From a candidate division NPL-UPA2 bacterium (GTDB lineage: Bacteria; Bacillota; UBA994): DNA of 6,841 nucleotides. Positions 1 to 6,459 of this stretch are shown piece after piece (position 1 is the first letter of the stretch; each line of letters begins with the position of its first letter). The translations under genes were made by a program, and so were the position numbers. The stretch lies in NCBI GenBank assembly GCA_018725205.1, contig QLUB01000094.1, positions 1 to 6,841 on the forward strand. Reading direction: 5' to 3'. The notes under the pieces are model-generated. The model was not told the DNA's origin and searched no databases. It saw nothing but the letters and a program-made list of their open reading frames with translations.

Positions 1-1
1 G

Positions 2-849
2 CCTAGCGGTACTTTCCTGCTAAATTCTCCGTGGACACTATCGGAGATGGATACCAAGCTTTCGGCGACCGTGCGCCGCACCATCGCCGCCAAGGAGACC
101 GCCTCCGCGAGTTGTTGCCGGCAGCCCAAGCCGTAGCCACTAACAGCGTGGTCGCAACCTTGGCTGAAGTGCAAGAACTAGCAGCCTACCTTACCAAGAA
201 ATCAATCTGGGTGATTGGCGGCGATGGTTGGGCCTACGACATCGGCTTTGGGGGCCTAGATCATGTCTTAGCCTCAAATATCGACATCAATGTCTTGGTG
301 CTAGATACCGAAGTTTACAGCAATACCGGTGGGCAGAGCTCAAAAGCCACACCCACCGGAGCCATCGCCAAGTTTGCGACCAGCGGCAAACGCATGCGGA
401 AAAAGGACCTAGGACGCATGATGATGGGTTATGGCTATGTGTATGTTGCCTCGATTTGCAGCGGAGCTAATCGCAACCAGACCCTCAAGGCCATGCTAGA
501 AGCCGAGCAATACCCCGGACCATCGCTAGTCATCGCCTATGCTCCGTGTATCGCGCACGGTATCGATATGGCGAGAAGCCAGTTAGAGGGCAAGCGGGCT
601 GTGGAGTGTGGCTACTGGCCACTCTATCGCTACAACCCGACGCTCGCGGCAGAGGGGAAAAACCCTTTCGTCCTAGACTTTAGCAAGCCTAACTGGAACT
701 TCCGCGAGTTTCTGCTTGGCGAAACGCGCTTTACTGCGCTTAATCAGCAACCTGAAAGCGTAAAGGAGGCGCTGCTGGCCCAAGCCGAGCATGAGGCTAA
801 GCAACGCTTCGCCAACTACCTGCGCTGGCAGGCGGATACGCTTTGTTGA
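2..849 (+). pseudogene. nifJ: Pyruvate:ferredoxin (flavodoxin) oxidoreductase, 3' part, internally deleted and frame-disrupted
   Basis: The intact enzyme is a ~1170-residue cytoplasmic protein that oxidises pyruvate and CoA to acetyl-CoA and CO2, reducing ferredoxin. Bases 220-849 clearly encode its C-terminal thiamine-diphosphate domain. The GDGWAYDIGFGGLDHVLAS motif starts at 220, YSNTGGQSSKATPTG at 316, and a YAPC motif follows near 540. Bases 2-97, in a different frame, read GTFLLNSPWT and then MDTKLSATVRRTIAAKE, which is the gamma-domain region normally found roughly 400 residues earlier. The frame changes between about 98 and 111, where RELLPAAQAV resumes the thiamine domain. The frame-2 reading stops at TAG 134-136, and the frame-1 reading has TAG at 4-6. 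The rest of the gamma domain, the EKR segment, the two-cluster ferredoxin domain and the start of the thiamine domain are absent. The 5' part of the gene lies outside the window. It is either a decayed gene or an assembly collapse. A separately expressed thiamine domain starting at GTG 31 seems unlikely, as I see no ribosome site there. Confidence 0.85.
95..115 (+). other. Deletion/frameshift junction inside the pyruvate:ferredoxin oxidoreductase gene
   Basis: Gamma-domain homology in frame 2 ends around 97. Thiamine-domain homology in frame 1 begins around 106-109. The bases between can be read as ETAS and then RELLP if one base is missing near 105. This suggests a large loss (about 1.2 kb by family domain order) plus a net frame change. 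The position rests on remembered family architecture, not an alignment. Confidence 0.6.
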
Positions 850-869
850 TCTAGCTCGGTTTGTTTCAC

Positions 870-903
870 AAACAGGGCTAACCGTAGGGTTGGCCCTGTT
901 TTT
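870..903 (+). terminator. Intrinsic terminator after the oxidoreductase gene
   Basis: A 14-pair stem joins 870-883 to 888-901 through a GTAG loop, with one G-U pair and otherwise perfect complementarity. A run of five T residues spans 899-903. It begins 21 bases after the stop codon at 847-849. On the minus strand the stem is followed only by GTGAAAC, so it should end leftward urocanate hydratase transcripts less well. No other terminator was seen for that gene. Confidence 0.9.
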
Positions 904-1001
904 CTCGCACTTGTTGAGTCTTATAATGCATATTATGTTAACTAGCGTTAAGAGTAGAACCGCATCCACGTGCGCTATTTGTGCGTCGCCAAATGCTGAC
1001 G

Positions 1002-3029
1002 CTACTTGCCCCGTTTATTGAGTGCGGTCGCCACCAAATCCCGCACCAGCTCGTCGCACGCTACATACGGCAGTGTAATGTGATCGGTGTCGCGGTTCTC
1101 TTCATTGTAAGTCACACAAGTAACGATAGAATTTGGGTTTCTGGCCCACGCTCGCCTTGCTACTCCGCCCATGACGTCCCAAGGCATGGCCGAGCGCAAT
1201 ATGCTGTCGACTCGTGCGCTGCCGTCTAGCACCATGCCAAAGCCGCCGTTTATCGACTTGCCAATCCCTACGCCGCCGCCGTTATGGAGTGCCACTAAGC
1301 TCATGCCGCGCGCGGCATTGCCGGCAAAACATTGCGTGGCCATATCAGCCATAACGTTGCTGCCGTCCTTAATATTGGCAGTTTCCCGAAACGGCGAGTC
1401 CGTGCCTGCTGTGTCGTGGTGGTCGCGCCCCAGCATAATCGGACCTACTTCCCCCTTGCGCACCATATCGTTAAACTTAAGCGCAATGCGTAGTCGCCCT
1501 GCTGCGTCCTGATATAAAATGCGCGCCTTGGTGCCTACCACCAGCTTGTTTTTGGCGGCGTCGCGAATCCAGTTGTAGTTGTCCCGGTCTTGCGCCCGGC
1601 GATTAGGGTCGATGGAGGCCATGGCTGCCGCGTCCGTTTTTTCTAGGTCCAGAGAACTGCCGCTTAGGCAAACCCACCTAAACGGCCCATAGCCGTAGTC
1701 AAAGAGCTCGGGCCCCATAATGTCTTCCACGTACGATGGGAAGATAAAACCTTCTTTTTCGTCGGTGCCATTACGCGATATTTCTTTTACGCCAGCATCG
1801 AATACGGCCTTCAGGAAAGAATTTCCATAGTCGAAAAAGTATGTACCGCGCTCAACCAGCGTTTTAACACAGCGATAATGTTTGCGCAGGCTTTTATCCA
1901 CCAAGTTTAAGAAACGCGGGCGATCGGCTGCCAGCATCGCTGTGCGCTCGGCAAAGGTCATGCCTTGCGGACAATATCCTCCCACCGCGTGCAGCGATGT
2001 TTGGTCGGATAAAAGGTCAATCTTAATGTGGTGCTCTACCGCGTATGCTAATAGATCTACTATATTGCCGTAATAAGCCACCGAGAGGGGCCTTCCCTCG
2101 CGCTGCGCCTCCCCTGCCCAGGCAAATACCTCGCCCAAATCCGCCGACACCTTGCCCACCCAGCCCTGTTGATGTCTGGTTTCGATGCGCGAATAGTCTA
2201 CCTCGGCCATAACAGCTACCCCGCCCGCAATTTCCATCGCTTTGGGCTGTGCCCCACTCATACCCCCGAGCCCCGAAGAAACGAACAGTATGCCACTGAG
2301 GTCACTTTCGGGCGCGAGCCCAAGTTTTAAGCGTCCCGCATTGAGCAAGGTGTTAAATGTGCCATGCACAATGCCCTGCGGGCCGATGTACATCCAACCT
2401 CCGGCGGTCATCTGACCGTAATTGGCGACGCCGAGCTGCTCGGCGACGTCCCAATCGCGCTCGTTATCAAACATGCCGATCATTAAGGCATTAGTAATAA
2501 TCACGCGAGGTGCCTCCGGTCGCGAGCGAAACAACCCCAAAGGATGCCCCGACTCAATGACTAAGGTCTGATCCTGGGTCAAGACCTCGAGATACTGTTT
2601 GATCAAACGGTATTGCATCCAGTTTTGACACGCGCGCCCCGTCTCACCGTAGGTCACCAGCTCATAGGGGTAGAGCGCGATATCAAAGTCGAGATTATTG
2701 TCAATCATCACCTGAAAAGCCTTGCCCTCCAAGCATTTGCCCTGATACTCGTCAATAGGCTTAGCCTTGATCGCGCCTACCGGCCGAAAGCGATACCCAT
2801 AAATTCTCCCGCGTGTCAAAAGCTCGTCGAGAAACTCGCCGGCTAATTGCTCGTGCCATTCCTTTGGCACATAGCGCAAAGCGTTCTTTAGCGCGGTCTC
2901 CGTCATGCTCTGGCTTAAACTAAATCCCCTGTGCGGTGCCCGCCGTGTGCCGTGCACAAACTCGGGGTATTGCGGCAACTCCCCCTGAAACTCGGTGCTA
3001 ATGTCAGTGGATGTACTTTTGTTAGGCAA
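1002..3029 (-). CDS. hutU: Urocanate hydratase (urocanase), long form
   Basis: Catalyses the second step of histidine degradation, adding water to urocanate to give 4-imidazolone-5-propanoate with a tightly bound NAD+. It is a cytoplasmic enzyme. The 675-residue product matches the long (~670-680 aa) class of urocanases. Visible motifs are YGQMTAGGWMYIGPQGIVHG at about 204-223, the NAD-contact loop GLGGMSGAQPKA at 253-264, GPFRWVC with the conserved cysteine at 454, and HNGGGVGIGKS at 582-592. The start is taken as TTG (3027-3029), giving MPNKSTSTDIS before the conserved ELPQYPEFVHGTRRAPHRG block. AGGAG at 3040-3044 lies 10 bases upstream. The frame stays open to an ATG at 3185, but those 52 residues resemble nothing in the family and overlap the nuclease remnant. 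It stands alone: no histidase or imidazolonepropionase gene is next to it here, and it converges on the oxidoreductase gene. It looks intact. Confidence 0.96.
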   Translation of the reverse strand: MPNKSTSTDISTEFQGELPQYPEFVHGTRRAPHRGFSLSQSMTETALKNALRYVPKEWHEQLAGEFLDELLTRGRIYGYRFRPVGAIKAKPIDEYQGKCLEGKAFQVMIDNNLDFDIALYPYELVTYGETGRACQNWMQYRLIKQYLEVLTQDQTLVIESGHPLGLFRSRPEAPRVIITNALMIGMFDNERDWDVAEQLGVANYGQMTAGGWMYIGPQGIVHGTFNTLLNAGRLKLGLAPESDLSGILFVSSGLGGMSGAQPKAMEIAGGVAVMAEVDYSRIETRHQQGWVGKVSADLGEVFAWAGEAQREGRPLSVAYYGNIVDLLAYAVEHHIKIDLLSDQTSLHAVGGYCPQGMTFAERTAMLAADRPRFLNLVDKSLRKHYRCVKTLVERGTYFFDYGNSFLKAVFDAGVKEISRNGTDEKEGFIFPSYVEDIMGPELFDYGYGPFRWVCLSGSSLDLEKTDAAAMASIDPNRRAQDRDNYNWIRDAAKNKLVVGTKARILYQDAAGRLRIALKFNDMVRKGEVGPIMLGRDHHDTAGTDSPFRETANIKDGSNVMADMATQCFAGNAARGMSLVALHNGGGVGIGKSINGGFGMVLDGSARVDSILRSAMPWDVMGGVARRAWARNPNSIVTCVTYNEENRDTDHITLPYVACDELVRDLVATALNKRGK

Positions 3030-3039
3030 AGCGCCACGT

Positions 3040-3044
3040 CTCCT
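3040..3044 (-). promoter_or_regulatory. Ribosome binding site that decides the TTG start of hutU
   Basis: The minus strand reads GAGAGGAGACG here. The AGGAG core sits 10 bases before TTG 3027-3029, in frame with the urocanase. No ATG or GTG in that frame lies at a usable distance. The GTG nearby at 3034-3036 is out of frame. Confidence 0.65.
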
Positions 3045-3117
3045 CTCAGGTAAGTTTTTTCCCGAATATATCGCATACCTGCTGTAAGCCTGATAGTAAT
3101 GGCCATGCGCACGGCCG

Positions 3118-3330
3118 TTAGCGAGCCCACATGCCACGCTGTGCCTCTTTGGCTTCCCTCTGCAATTGCGCGAATACGTCAGCATATGTATCGTTCGGGC
3201 GCACTACCATGGTCGTCCCCCAACCAGCCAGCAACAAGCGAGCGTTAAGCATGTTCTCTCGTGGATCTCTCGCGCCGGTAGGTGACGTAAGCCAAATATA
3301 GGCCAACGAGAAGCGCACGAGCCGTGCTGT
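3118..3330 (-). pseudogene. C-terminal remnant of a staphylococcal-nuclease-like (thermonuclease) protein
   Basis: About 70 codons ending at TAA 3118-3120 match the last half of the nuclease (SNase) fold. FSLAYIWL corresponds to the YGRxLAYIY strand. NMLNARLLLAGWG corresponds to the VNEALVRQGLA-type helix, and ADVFAQLQREAKEAQRGMW is the conserved C-terminal helix. Intact proteins are about 150-300 residues with catalytic residues from the N-terminal half. Here that half, with its first arginine and glutamate, is gone. The arginine normally just before xLAY appears replaced by phenylalanine. The open frame continues upstream only as the out-of-frame shadow of hepT, whose stop at 3335-3337 abuts the homology. 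I see no ribosome site or plausible start except an internal ATG near 3252. I read it as debris, not a working gene. Confidence 0.75.
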
Positions 3331-3334
3331 TTTC

Positions 3335-3778
3335 CTATTCAATAGCAGCGCCCCCAACTCGCTCCATGTAAGCTGTAATCTCGCACACAAACAGCTCGAT
3401 ATCCCTGAGGTCGCTCTGCAAAATTTCATACAGCTCTTCGTCCTGTACATGGTGATACAAATGCACTAAGCGATTTCTGTATCCCGCCATAGCTACTAGG
3501 GTAGTTGCCAGCCGTTGACTTACAACCCCTCTGTCCCCCAGTCCCTTAGCTATCCCTTTGTATTCGGTAGCTAAGTCTGCCCCTCCGCTACGGGCGAGAA
3601 TATGTCTGCCAACGTCAAAAATAGCCTCTAGGGAGCGTCGCAGATAGCTTTCTGTAGCTGCCACTATGTCCTTGTTCCCCACAAAGTCAGCTCGCCGCAT
3701 CGCACCGAGGCGCATTAGCTGCTCTATGCAGTCGTGGATGAGGGTAAGCCTACTTTGGATGATGAGCTTGTTGAGCAC
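3335..3778 (-). CDS. hepT: HEPN-domain toxin, HepT family (DUF86)
   Basis: A 147-residue, mostly helical protein with the HEPN ribonuclease motif: R101-NRLV-H106-L-Y108, i.e. Rx4HxY, followed by HHVQDEELYEIL. In characterised HepT/MntA pairs the Arg and His are needed for RNA cleavage. The motif Tyr is the residue that the partner nucleotidyltransferase modifies with AMP to silence the toxin. All three are present, so the protein should be competent. The start is GTG 3776-3778, supported by GGAGG at 3788-3792 nine bases upstream. It overlaps the end of the nucleotidyltransferase gene by 29 bases, a sign of translational coupling. The order is antitoxin first, toxin second. HEPN assignment is strong; toxicity is inferred from the family. 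Confidence 0.9.
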   Translation of the reverse strand: MLNKLIIQSRLTLIHDCIEQLMRLGAMRRADFVGNKDIVAATESYLRRSLEAIFDVGRHILARSGGADLATEYKGIAKGLGDRGVVSQRLATTLVAMAGYRNRLVHLYHHVQDEELYEILQSDLRDIELFVCEITAYMERVGGAAIE

Positions 3779-4199
3779 GGGTTACCACCTCCAGATGCTC
3801 TGCATAGTACCTTTCGAGGAAAGGCCGGAAATCGGCGGAACGGCGCAAGACCGACTCTTCATACTCATACTTGGCCTCAAGGCTTGCGGCAAAAATACAC
3901 CTGCCGCGGACGGCTTCAGCCTGAAACACAGAGTGATTCTCTTCCAGTAAGACTAAGTCAACGGCAAAAGGCAAAAACAAGTCTTCCAGATCGTTAAACA
4001 GCAAACTATATAGTCTAGCCCGCTCAATCCCCTGAGGCAAGGGTGTACTTAAAACCACCCCTATGTCTAAATCTGCTAGCGGGTCGAGTGCTGGGGGTTG
4101 GTGTCCGGAGAGAATTTCTAGTGCTACGCCCACCCGCGACCCGAACACGTACATGAGTTTGATCCCGTGCTTTCTGCACAGGCACATTAACTCTTCCAC
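3750..4199 (-). CDS. mntA: MNT-type minimal nucleotidyltransferase, MntA-like antitoxin
   Basis: Belongs to the polymerase-beta-like minimal nucleotidyltransferases. Visible motifs are YVFGSR near residues 18-23, LADLDIGVVL with the metal-binding DxD at about 43-45, and VDLVLLEENHSVFQAEAV, where VDLVLL holds the third acidic position. The tail has EESVLRRSADFRPFLERYY. In HEPN/MNT systems the enzyme transfers AMP from ATP onto the HepT tyrosine, neutralising the ribonuclease. The next gene encodes exactly such a HEPN protein and overlaps it by 29 bases. The spacing between GS and DxD is about 21 residues, longer than the ~10 usual for MntA. Start choice: ATG 4203-4205 lies only one base after AAGGAG, whereas GTG 4197-4199 lies seven bases after it, so GTG is preferred. 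The difference is two residues. All catalytic motifs look present. Confidence 0.87.
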   Translation of the reverse strand: MEELMCLCRKHGIKLMYVFGSRVGVALEILSGHQPPALDPLADLDIGVVLSTPLPQGIERARLYSLLFNDLEDLFLPFAVDLVLLEENHSVFQAEAVRGRCIFAASLEAKYEYEESVLRRSADFRPFLERYYAEHLEVVTRAQQAHHPK

Positions 4200-4205
4200 T
4201 GGCAT

Positions 4206-4212
4206 TCTCCTT
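4206..4212 (-). promoter_or_regulatory. Ribosome binding site that decides the mntA start
   Basis: The minus strand reads AAGGAGA directly before ATG 4203-4205. AAGGAG is one base from that ATG and seven bases from the in-frame GTG 4197-4199, which favours the GTG. Confidence 0.55.
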
Positions 4213-4218
4213 CTAGAC

Positions 4219-4248
4219 CGTATAGGGACTACTACCTCATTTCGGCAA
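4219..4248 (-). promoter_or_regulatory. Possible promoter of mntA-hepT
   Basis: On the minus strand TTGCCG (4243-4248) is separated by 18 bases from TATACG (4219-4224). Transcription would start near 4212, leaving almost no leader before the ribosome site, so this is a weak call. Confidence 0.25.
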
Positions 4249-4264
4249 CCATTGCCTAAATCCT

Positions 4265-4272
4265 GCTACAAT
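4265..4272 (+). promoter_or_regulatory. Extended -10 promoter of the reductase operon
   Basis: TGCTACAAT (its TG begins at 4264) matches the extended -10 form TGnTAtaaT. No good -35 box is visible upstream, which is common for extended -10 promoters. The implied transcription start near 4279 gives a leader of about 58 bases before the ATG at 4337. Confidence 0.5.
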
Positions 4273-4336
4273 GTATACCCTCTCTACACACGGCATGATA
4301 GAATTTAGCTACGACAACACTACAGGAGGTGGCAGT

Positions 4337-5047
4337 ATGAGTTTTTTGAACGACTTCCTCCCCATATTATCTAAGAGCAAGCTGCAATATCTAGGTAAAG
4401 AGCATGAAGTAGGCAACGTTTACTCGTTTTACTTCCAAGCAGACAAAAGGATCAAGTGGAAGGCCGGTCAACACGGCATCTTCTCTATCCCTAAGCCTAT
4501 GTCGGGCAGAGCGTGGCGCGGTTTTAGCGTGGCTTCACCCCCGGGAGCAGAGAAGTTGCGCATTGCAACGCGCGTGAGCACTCAACCAAGCCCCTATAAA
4601 CAAGCGTTGATGCAACTCACGGAGGGCGAACACATTTTTATGCGCGGGCCTTTCGGTCCGTTCTACCTCGATGAGAGCAAGCGCTCCGTAGTTTTCGTCG
4701 CAGGCGGCATCGGCGTCACCCCCTATCGCGCTCTCATTTCCGAAGCGCTACATAACGATAGCCTGATGCCGACTGCCGTTCGTCTTCTATATGCCGACAA
4801 TCGACAAGAGTACCCCTTTAGAACGTGGTTCGACAAAGCCGGTGACCACCACCAGGAATTGCAGCTCCACTATTTAACAAGTACCTCGCTCGACCCCATG
4901 CTGGTACAGCAGGTTAAGGAATTTGGCAATACGGCGTATTACTTTGTTGCCGGCCCCGTGCAGATGGTGCGCTCCATTACTGCCAGCCTGCGCCAACAGG
5001 GCATCCAGAACCAAAATATCCGACACGATATGTTTTTTGGGCTGTAG
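4337..5047 (+). CDS. FAD/NAD(P)-binding ferredoxin-reductase-like oxidoreductase
   Basis: A 236-residue two-domain flavoprotein of the ferredoxin-NADP reductase superfamily, expected in the cytoplasm. The N-terminal barrel carries the flavin motif RGFS at 61-64 (the RxYS position) and GPFGPF at 104-109. The C-terminal Rossmann domain carries VAGGIGVTP at 121-129, LLYADNRQEYPF at about 150-161 and FVAGP at 203-207. The last motif normally reads CGP in this superfamily. There is no cysteine anywhere in the protein, so no iron-sulfur cluster; electrons must pass to a separate partner. Start: ATG 4337 with AGGAGG at 4324-4329, seven bases upstream. The frame is open further back to 4271, but that segment holds the promoter. 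The aldo/keto reductase gene follows after 77 bases with no terminator, so both are probably co-transcribed. Substrate and partner cannot be told from sequence. Confidence 0.88.
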   Translation: MSFLNDFLPILSKSKLQYLGKEHEVGNVYSFYFQADKRIKWKAGQHGIFSIPKPMSGRAWRGFSVASPPGAEKLRIATRVSTQPSPYKQALMQLTEGEHIFMRGPFGPFYLDESKRSVVFVAGGIGVTPYRALISEALHNDSLMPTAVRLLYADNRQEYPFRTWFDKAGDHHQELQLHYLTSTSLDPMLVQQVKEFGNTAYYFVAGPVQMVRSITASLRQQGIQNQNIRHDMFFGL

Positions 5048-5099
5048 GACTTGGCTATATCTAAGGCAGTGCCGATTTCGTCGCACAAAGGGGGACAGC

Positions 5100-5120
5100 A
5101 TGAGAAAATTGGAGGTGTGA
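5100..5120 (+). other. Possible six-codon leader ORF before the aldo/keto reductase
   Basis: ATG 5100 is preceded by AAAGGGGG at 5087-5094, five bases upstream. It encodes MRKLEV and ends at TGA 5118-5120, four bases before the next start at 5125. Its last codons cover the downstream ribosome site GGAGG (5111-5115). It could couple translation to the next gene, or be chance. Confidence 0.25.
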
Positions 5121-5124
5121 TGCT

Positions 5125-6288
5125 ATGAGCCTAAGGATAAAGGGGCTGAACTTGCCGACTCTCGGATATGGCTGTTATGGCCTTGGCGGCGCCTACGGCA
5201 AACCGCCTGAAACCAGAGCAGCAGTCCGGCTTCTCCAAGATGCCCATGAGCTGGGCATACGTTTCTTTGATACTTCAGACGGCTATGGGGACACTGAAAG
5301 CCTCTTGGCGAAAGCCTTCAAGACCTGTCGGCATGAAGTGTTTCTGGCGACCAAAATGGGCCCGGGCAAGGGAGTACAATCTAATCTCACTCAGCAACGA
5401 GTAATCGCGGCTTGTGATGCGAGTCTACAAAATTTAGATACAGACTACATCGACCTGTACCAGATTCACTTTGACGATCCGCACACGCCGGTATATGATA
5501 CCGTCGCTGCCTTGAAGGATCTTCAGCAGGCAGGGAAAATCCGCGAATACGGCATTGGCCACCTGCCCTTCTCCAGAACAACGGAGTACTTGAAAACAGG
5601 GGCTCCCTCTACTGTGATGGTAGAAGTGAACGCAGTCTCATTGTCCCGCTATAACGAATTAAGCGCTCTCTTGCAGCGCCACGATTTTTCTATCATTGCC
5701 TTTAGCGCAACAGCCCGTGGCCTCTTAACACGGAAGGTGACTGAGCAGACTGTTTTTGCACCTGAAGATATAAGAAGCTTGGACCCCCAATTCAGAGGCG
5801 CGAAATTGGCTTCAGGTCTTGAAATGGCAAAATGGTTAGGGCGTATCGGGATAGAGCGCGACAAAACCCCGAGCCAGATAGCCCTAGCTTGGGTGATGGG
5901 AAAGACCGGGATAGATGTTGTGTTAACCGGTCCAAAGGACCCACATCATCTGCAGGAAAACTGCGAGGTCTTGAACTGGCGCCTCGACATAAGCGCTCAG
6001 CACGAGCTAGACGATTTGGCACAAAGACTTGCGGCTGAAACTCAGGCAAAGGTTGAGGCAGAGGTCGACCACATACTAACCAGCCCCCTGCCCCCTTGTG
6101 AACATGAAGCCGCTAAAGATCTCATCTACGCCCTAGAATATGCGGCAGAACGGGGCGTAACCTCTCTGGAGGAAGTTTCAAGCCTGTTTCGACACTTGCT
6201 CTCCACCCTACAGGGAAAGCCCGCGCGACCCCTAACCCACGTCCAAGAATCGATACGAAAAATCGTCGGCGTTCTCGGCACACAGTAG
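5125..6288 (+). CDS. Aldo/keto reductase with a C-terminal helical extension
   Basis: An NAD(P)H-dependent oxidoreductase of the aldo/keto reductase (TIM-barrel) superfamily. The full catalytic tetrad is visible: D49 and Y54 in FDTSDGYG, K77 in LATKMG, and H115 in YQIHFDD. It also has the family signature NLDTDYIDLYQIH at 103-115 and AGKIREYGIGH near 136-146. Typical members are 280-340 residues; this one is 387. The barrel seems to end around residue 305. The remaining ~80 residues are predicted by eye to be mostly helical (for example AAKDLIYALEYAAERG) with only one cysteine, so this is not the iron-sulfur tail seen in some family members. Start: ATG 5125, with GGAGG at 5111-5115 nine bases upstream. 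It follows the flavoprotein gene by 77 bases, suggesting a shared transcript and perhaps a shared redox pathway. The substrate is unknown. Confidence 0.92.
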   Translation: MSLRIKGLNLPTLGYGCYGLGGAYGKPPETRAAVRLLQDAHELGIRFFDTSDGYGDTESLLAKAFKTCRHEVFLATKMGPGKGVQSNLTQQRVIAACDASLQNLDTDYIDLYQIHFDDPHTPVYDTVAALKDLQQAGKIREYGIGHLPFSRTTEYLKTGAPSTVMVEVNAVSLSRYNELSALLQRHDFSIIAFSATARGLLTRKVTEQTVFAPEDIRSLDPQFRGAKLASGLEMAKWLGRIGIERDKTPSQIALAWVMGKTGIDVVLTGPKDPHHLQENCEVLNWRLDISAQHELDDLAQRLAAETQAKVEAEVDHILTSPLPPCEHEAAKDLIYALEYAAERGVTSLEEVSSLFRHLLSTLQGKPARPLTHVQESIRKIVGVLGTQ

Positions 6289-6397
6289 GCGAGCCGCAAC
6301 AACCTGCTACTCTTGTGACGTGGTGGGCAGGCGTGCTAGCGGCCTATGCGCACCGATGACAAACTCGCAGAACAGTGCTATTATTTTAAAATCATTA

Positions 6398-6427
6398 TTT
6401 GCATAGTGTTGCAATTCGTGCTATACT
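6398..6427 (+). promoter_or_regulatory. Promoter of the transposase gene
   Basis: TTTGCA (6398-6403) is separated by 18 bases from TATACT (6422-6427). A TG at 6419-6420 makes an extended -10, TGCTATACT. An AT-rich patch lies just upstream. The predicted start near 6434 falls inside an inverted repeat. Confidence 0.6.
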
Positions 6428-6428
6428 A

Positions 6429-6449
6429 ATACCATATAGCGCATGGTAT
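6429..6449. repeat. Inverted repeat at the transposase transcription start
   Basis: ATACCAT (6429-6435) and ATGGTAT (6443-6449) are perfect inverted copies around a seven-base spacer. The repeat begins two bases after the -10 box and ends at the ribosome site. It could be an operator, or an RNA hairpin that holds down transposase translation. Confidence 0.5.
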
Positions 6450-6459
6450 GGAGGAGAGC

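Larger units (their letters stand above)
6289..6459 (+). other. Non-coding stretch between the aldo/keto reductase and the transposase
   Basis: These 171 bases hold no convincing gene and no hairpin with a T-run, so no terminator is visible for the upstream operon. The first ~80 bases are GC-richer. An AT-rich patch at about 6378-6400, including the palindrome ATTTTAAAAT, leads into the transposase promoter. The left end of the insertion sequence should lie here but cannot be located without its right end. Confidence 0.6.

Noticed and set aside
31..135. GTG start at 31 giving a stand-alone 272-residue thiamine-domain protein
   Set aside because: No ribosome site is visible, and the same bases encode good gamma-domain sequence in another frame.
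922..927. TATAAT, a perfect -10 box
   Set aside because: No -35 box at proper spacing, no extended -10 TG, and no gene downstream on that strand; chance in an AT-rich gap.
673..1512. Several open frames on both strands over the end of the oxidoreductase, the terminator and the 3' part of hutU
   Set aside because: They cross the terminator or lie opposite the strongly conserved urocanase frame, and none shows a recognisable domain.
3101..3116. Six-pair hairpin with GCGC loop just after the nuclease remnant
   Set aside because: No T-run follows on either strand, so it is not supported as a terminator.
3030..3185. 52-residue N-terminal extension of urocanase back to ATG 3185
   Set aside because: No similarity to the family is visible, it overlaps the nuclease remnant, and the ribosome site plus family length point to TTG 3029.
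4923..5120. 65-codon open frame overlapping the end of the flavoprotein
   Set aside because: Out-of-frame shadow of the flavoprotein; only its last six codons have a possible ribosome site of their own.
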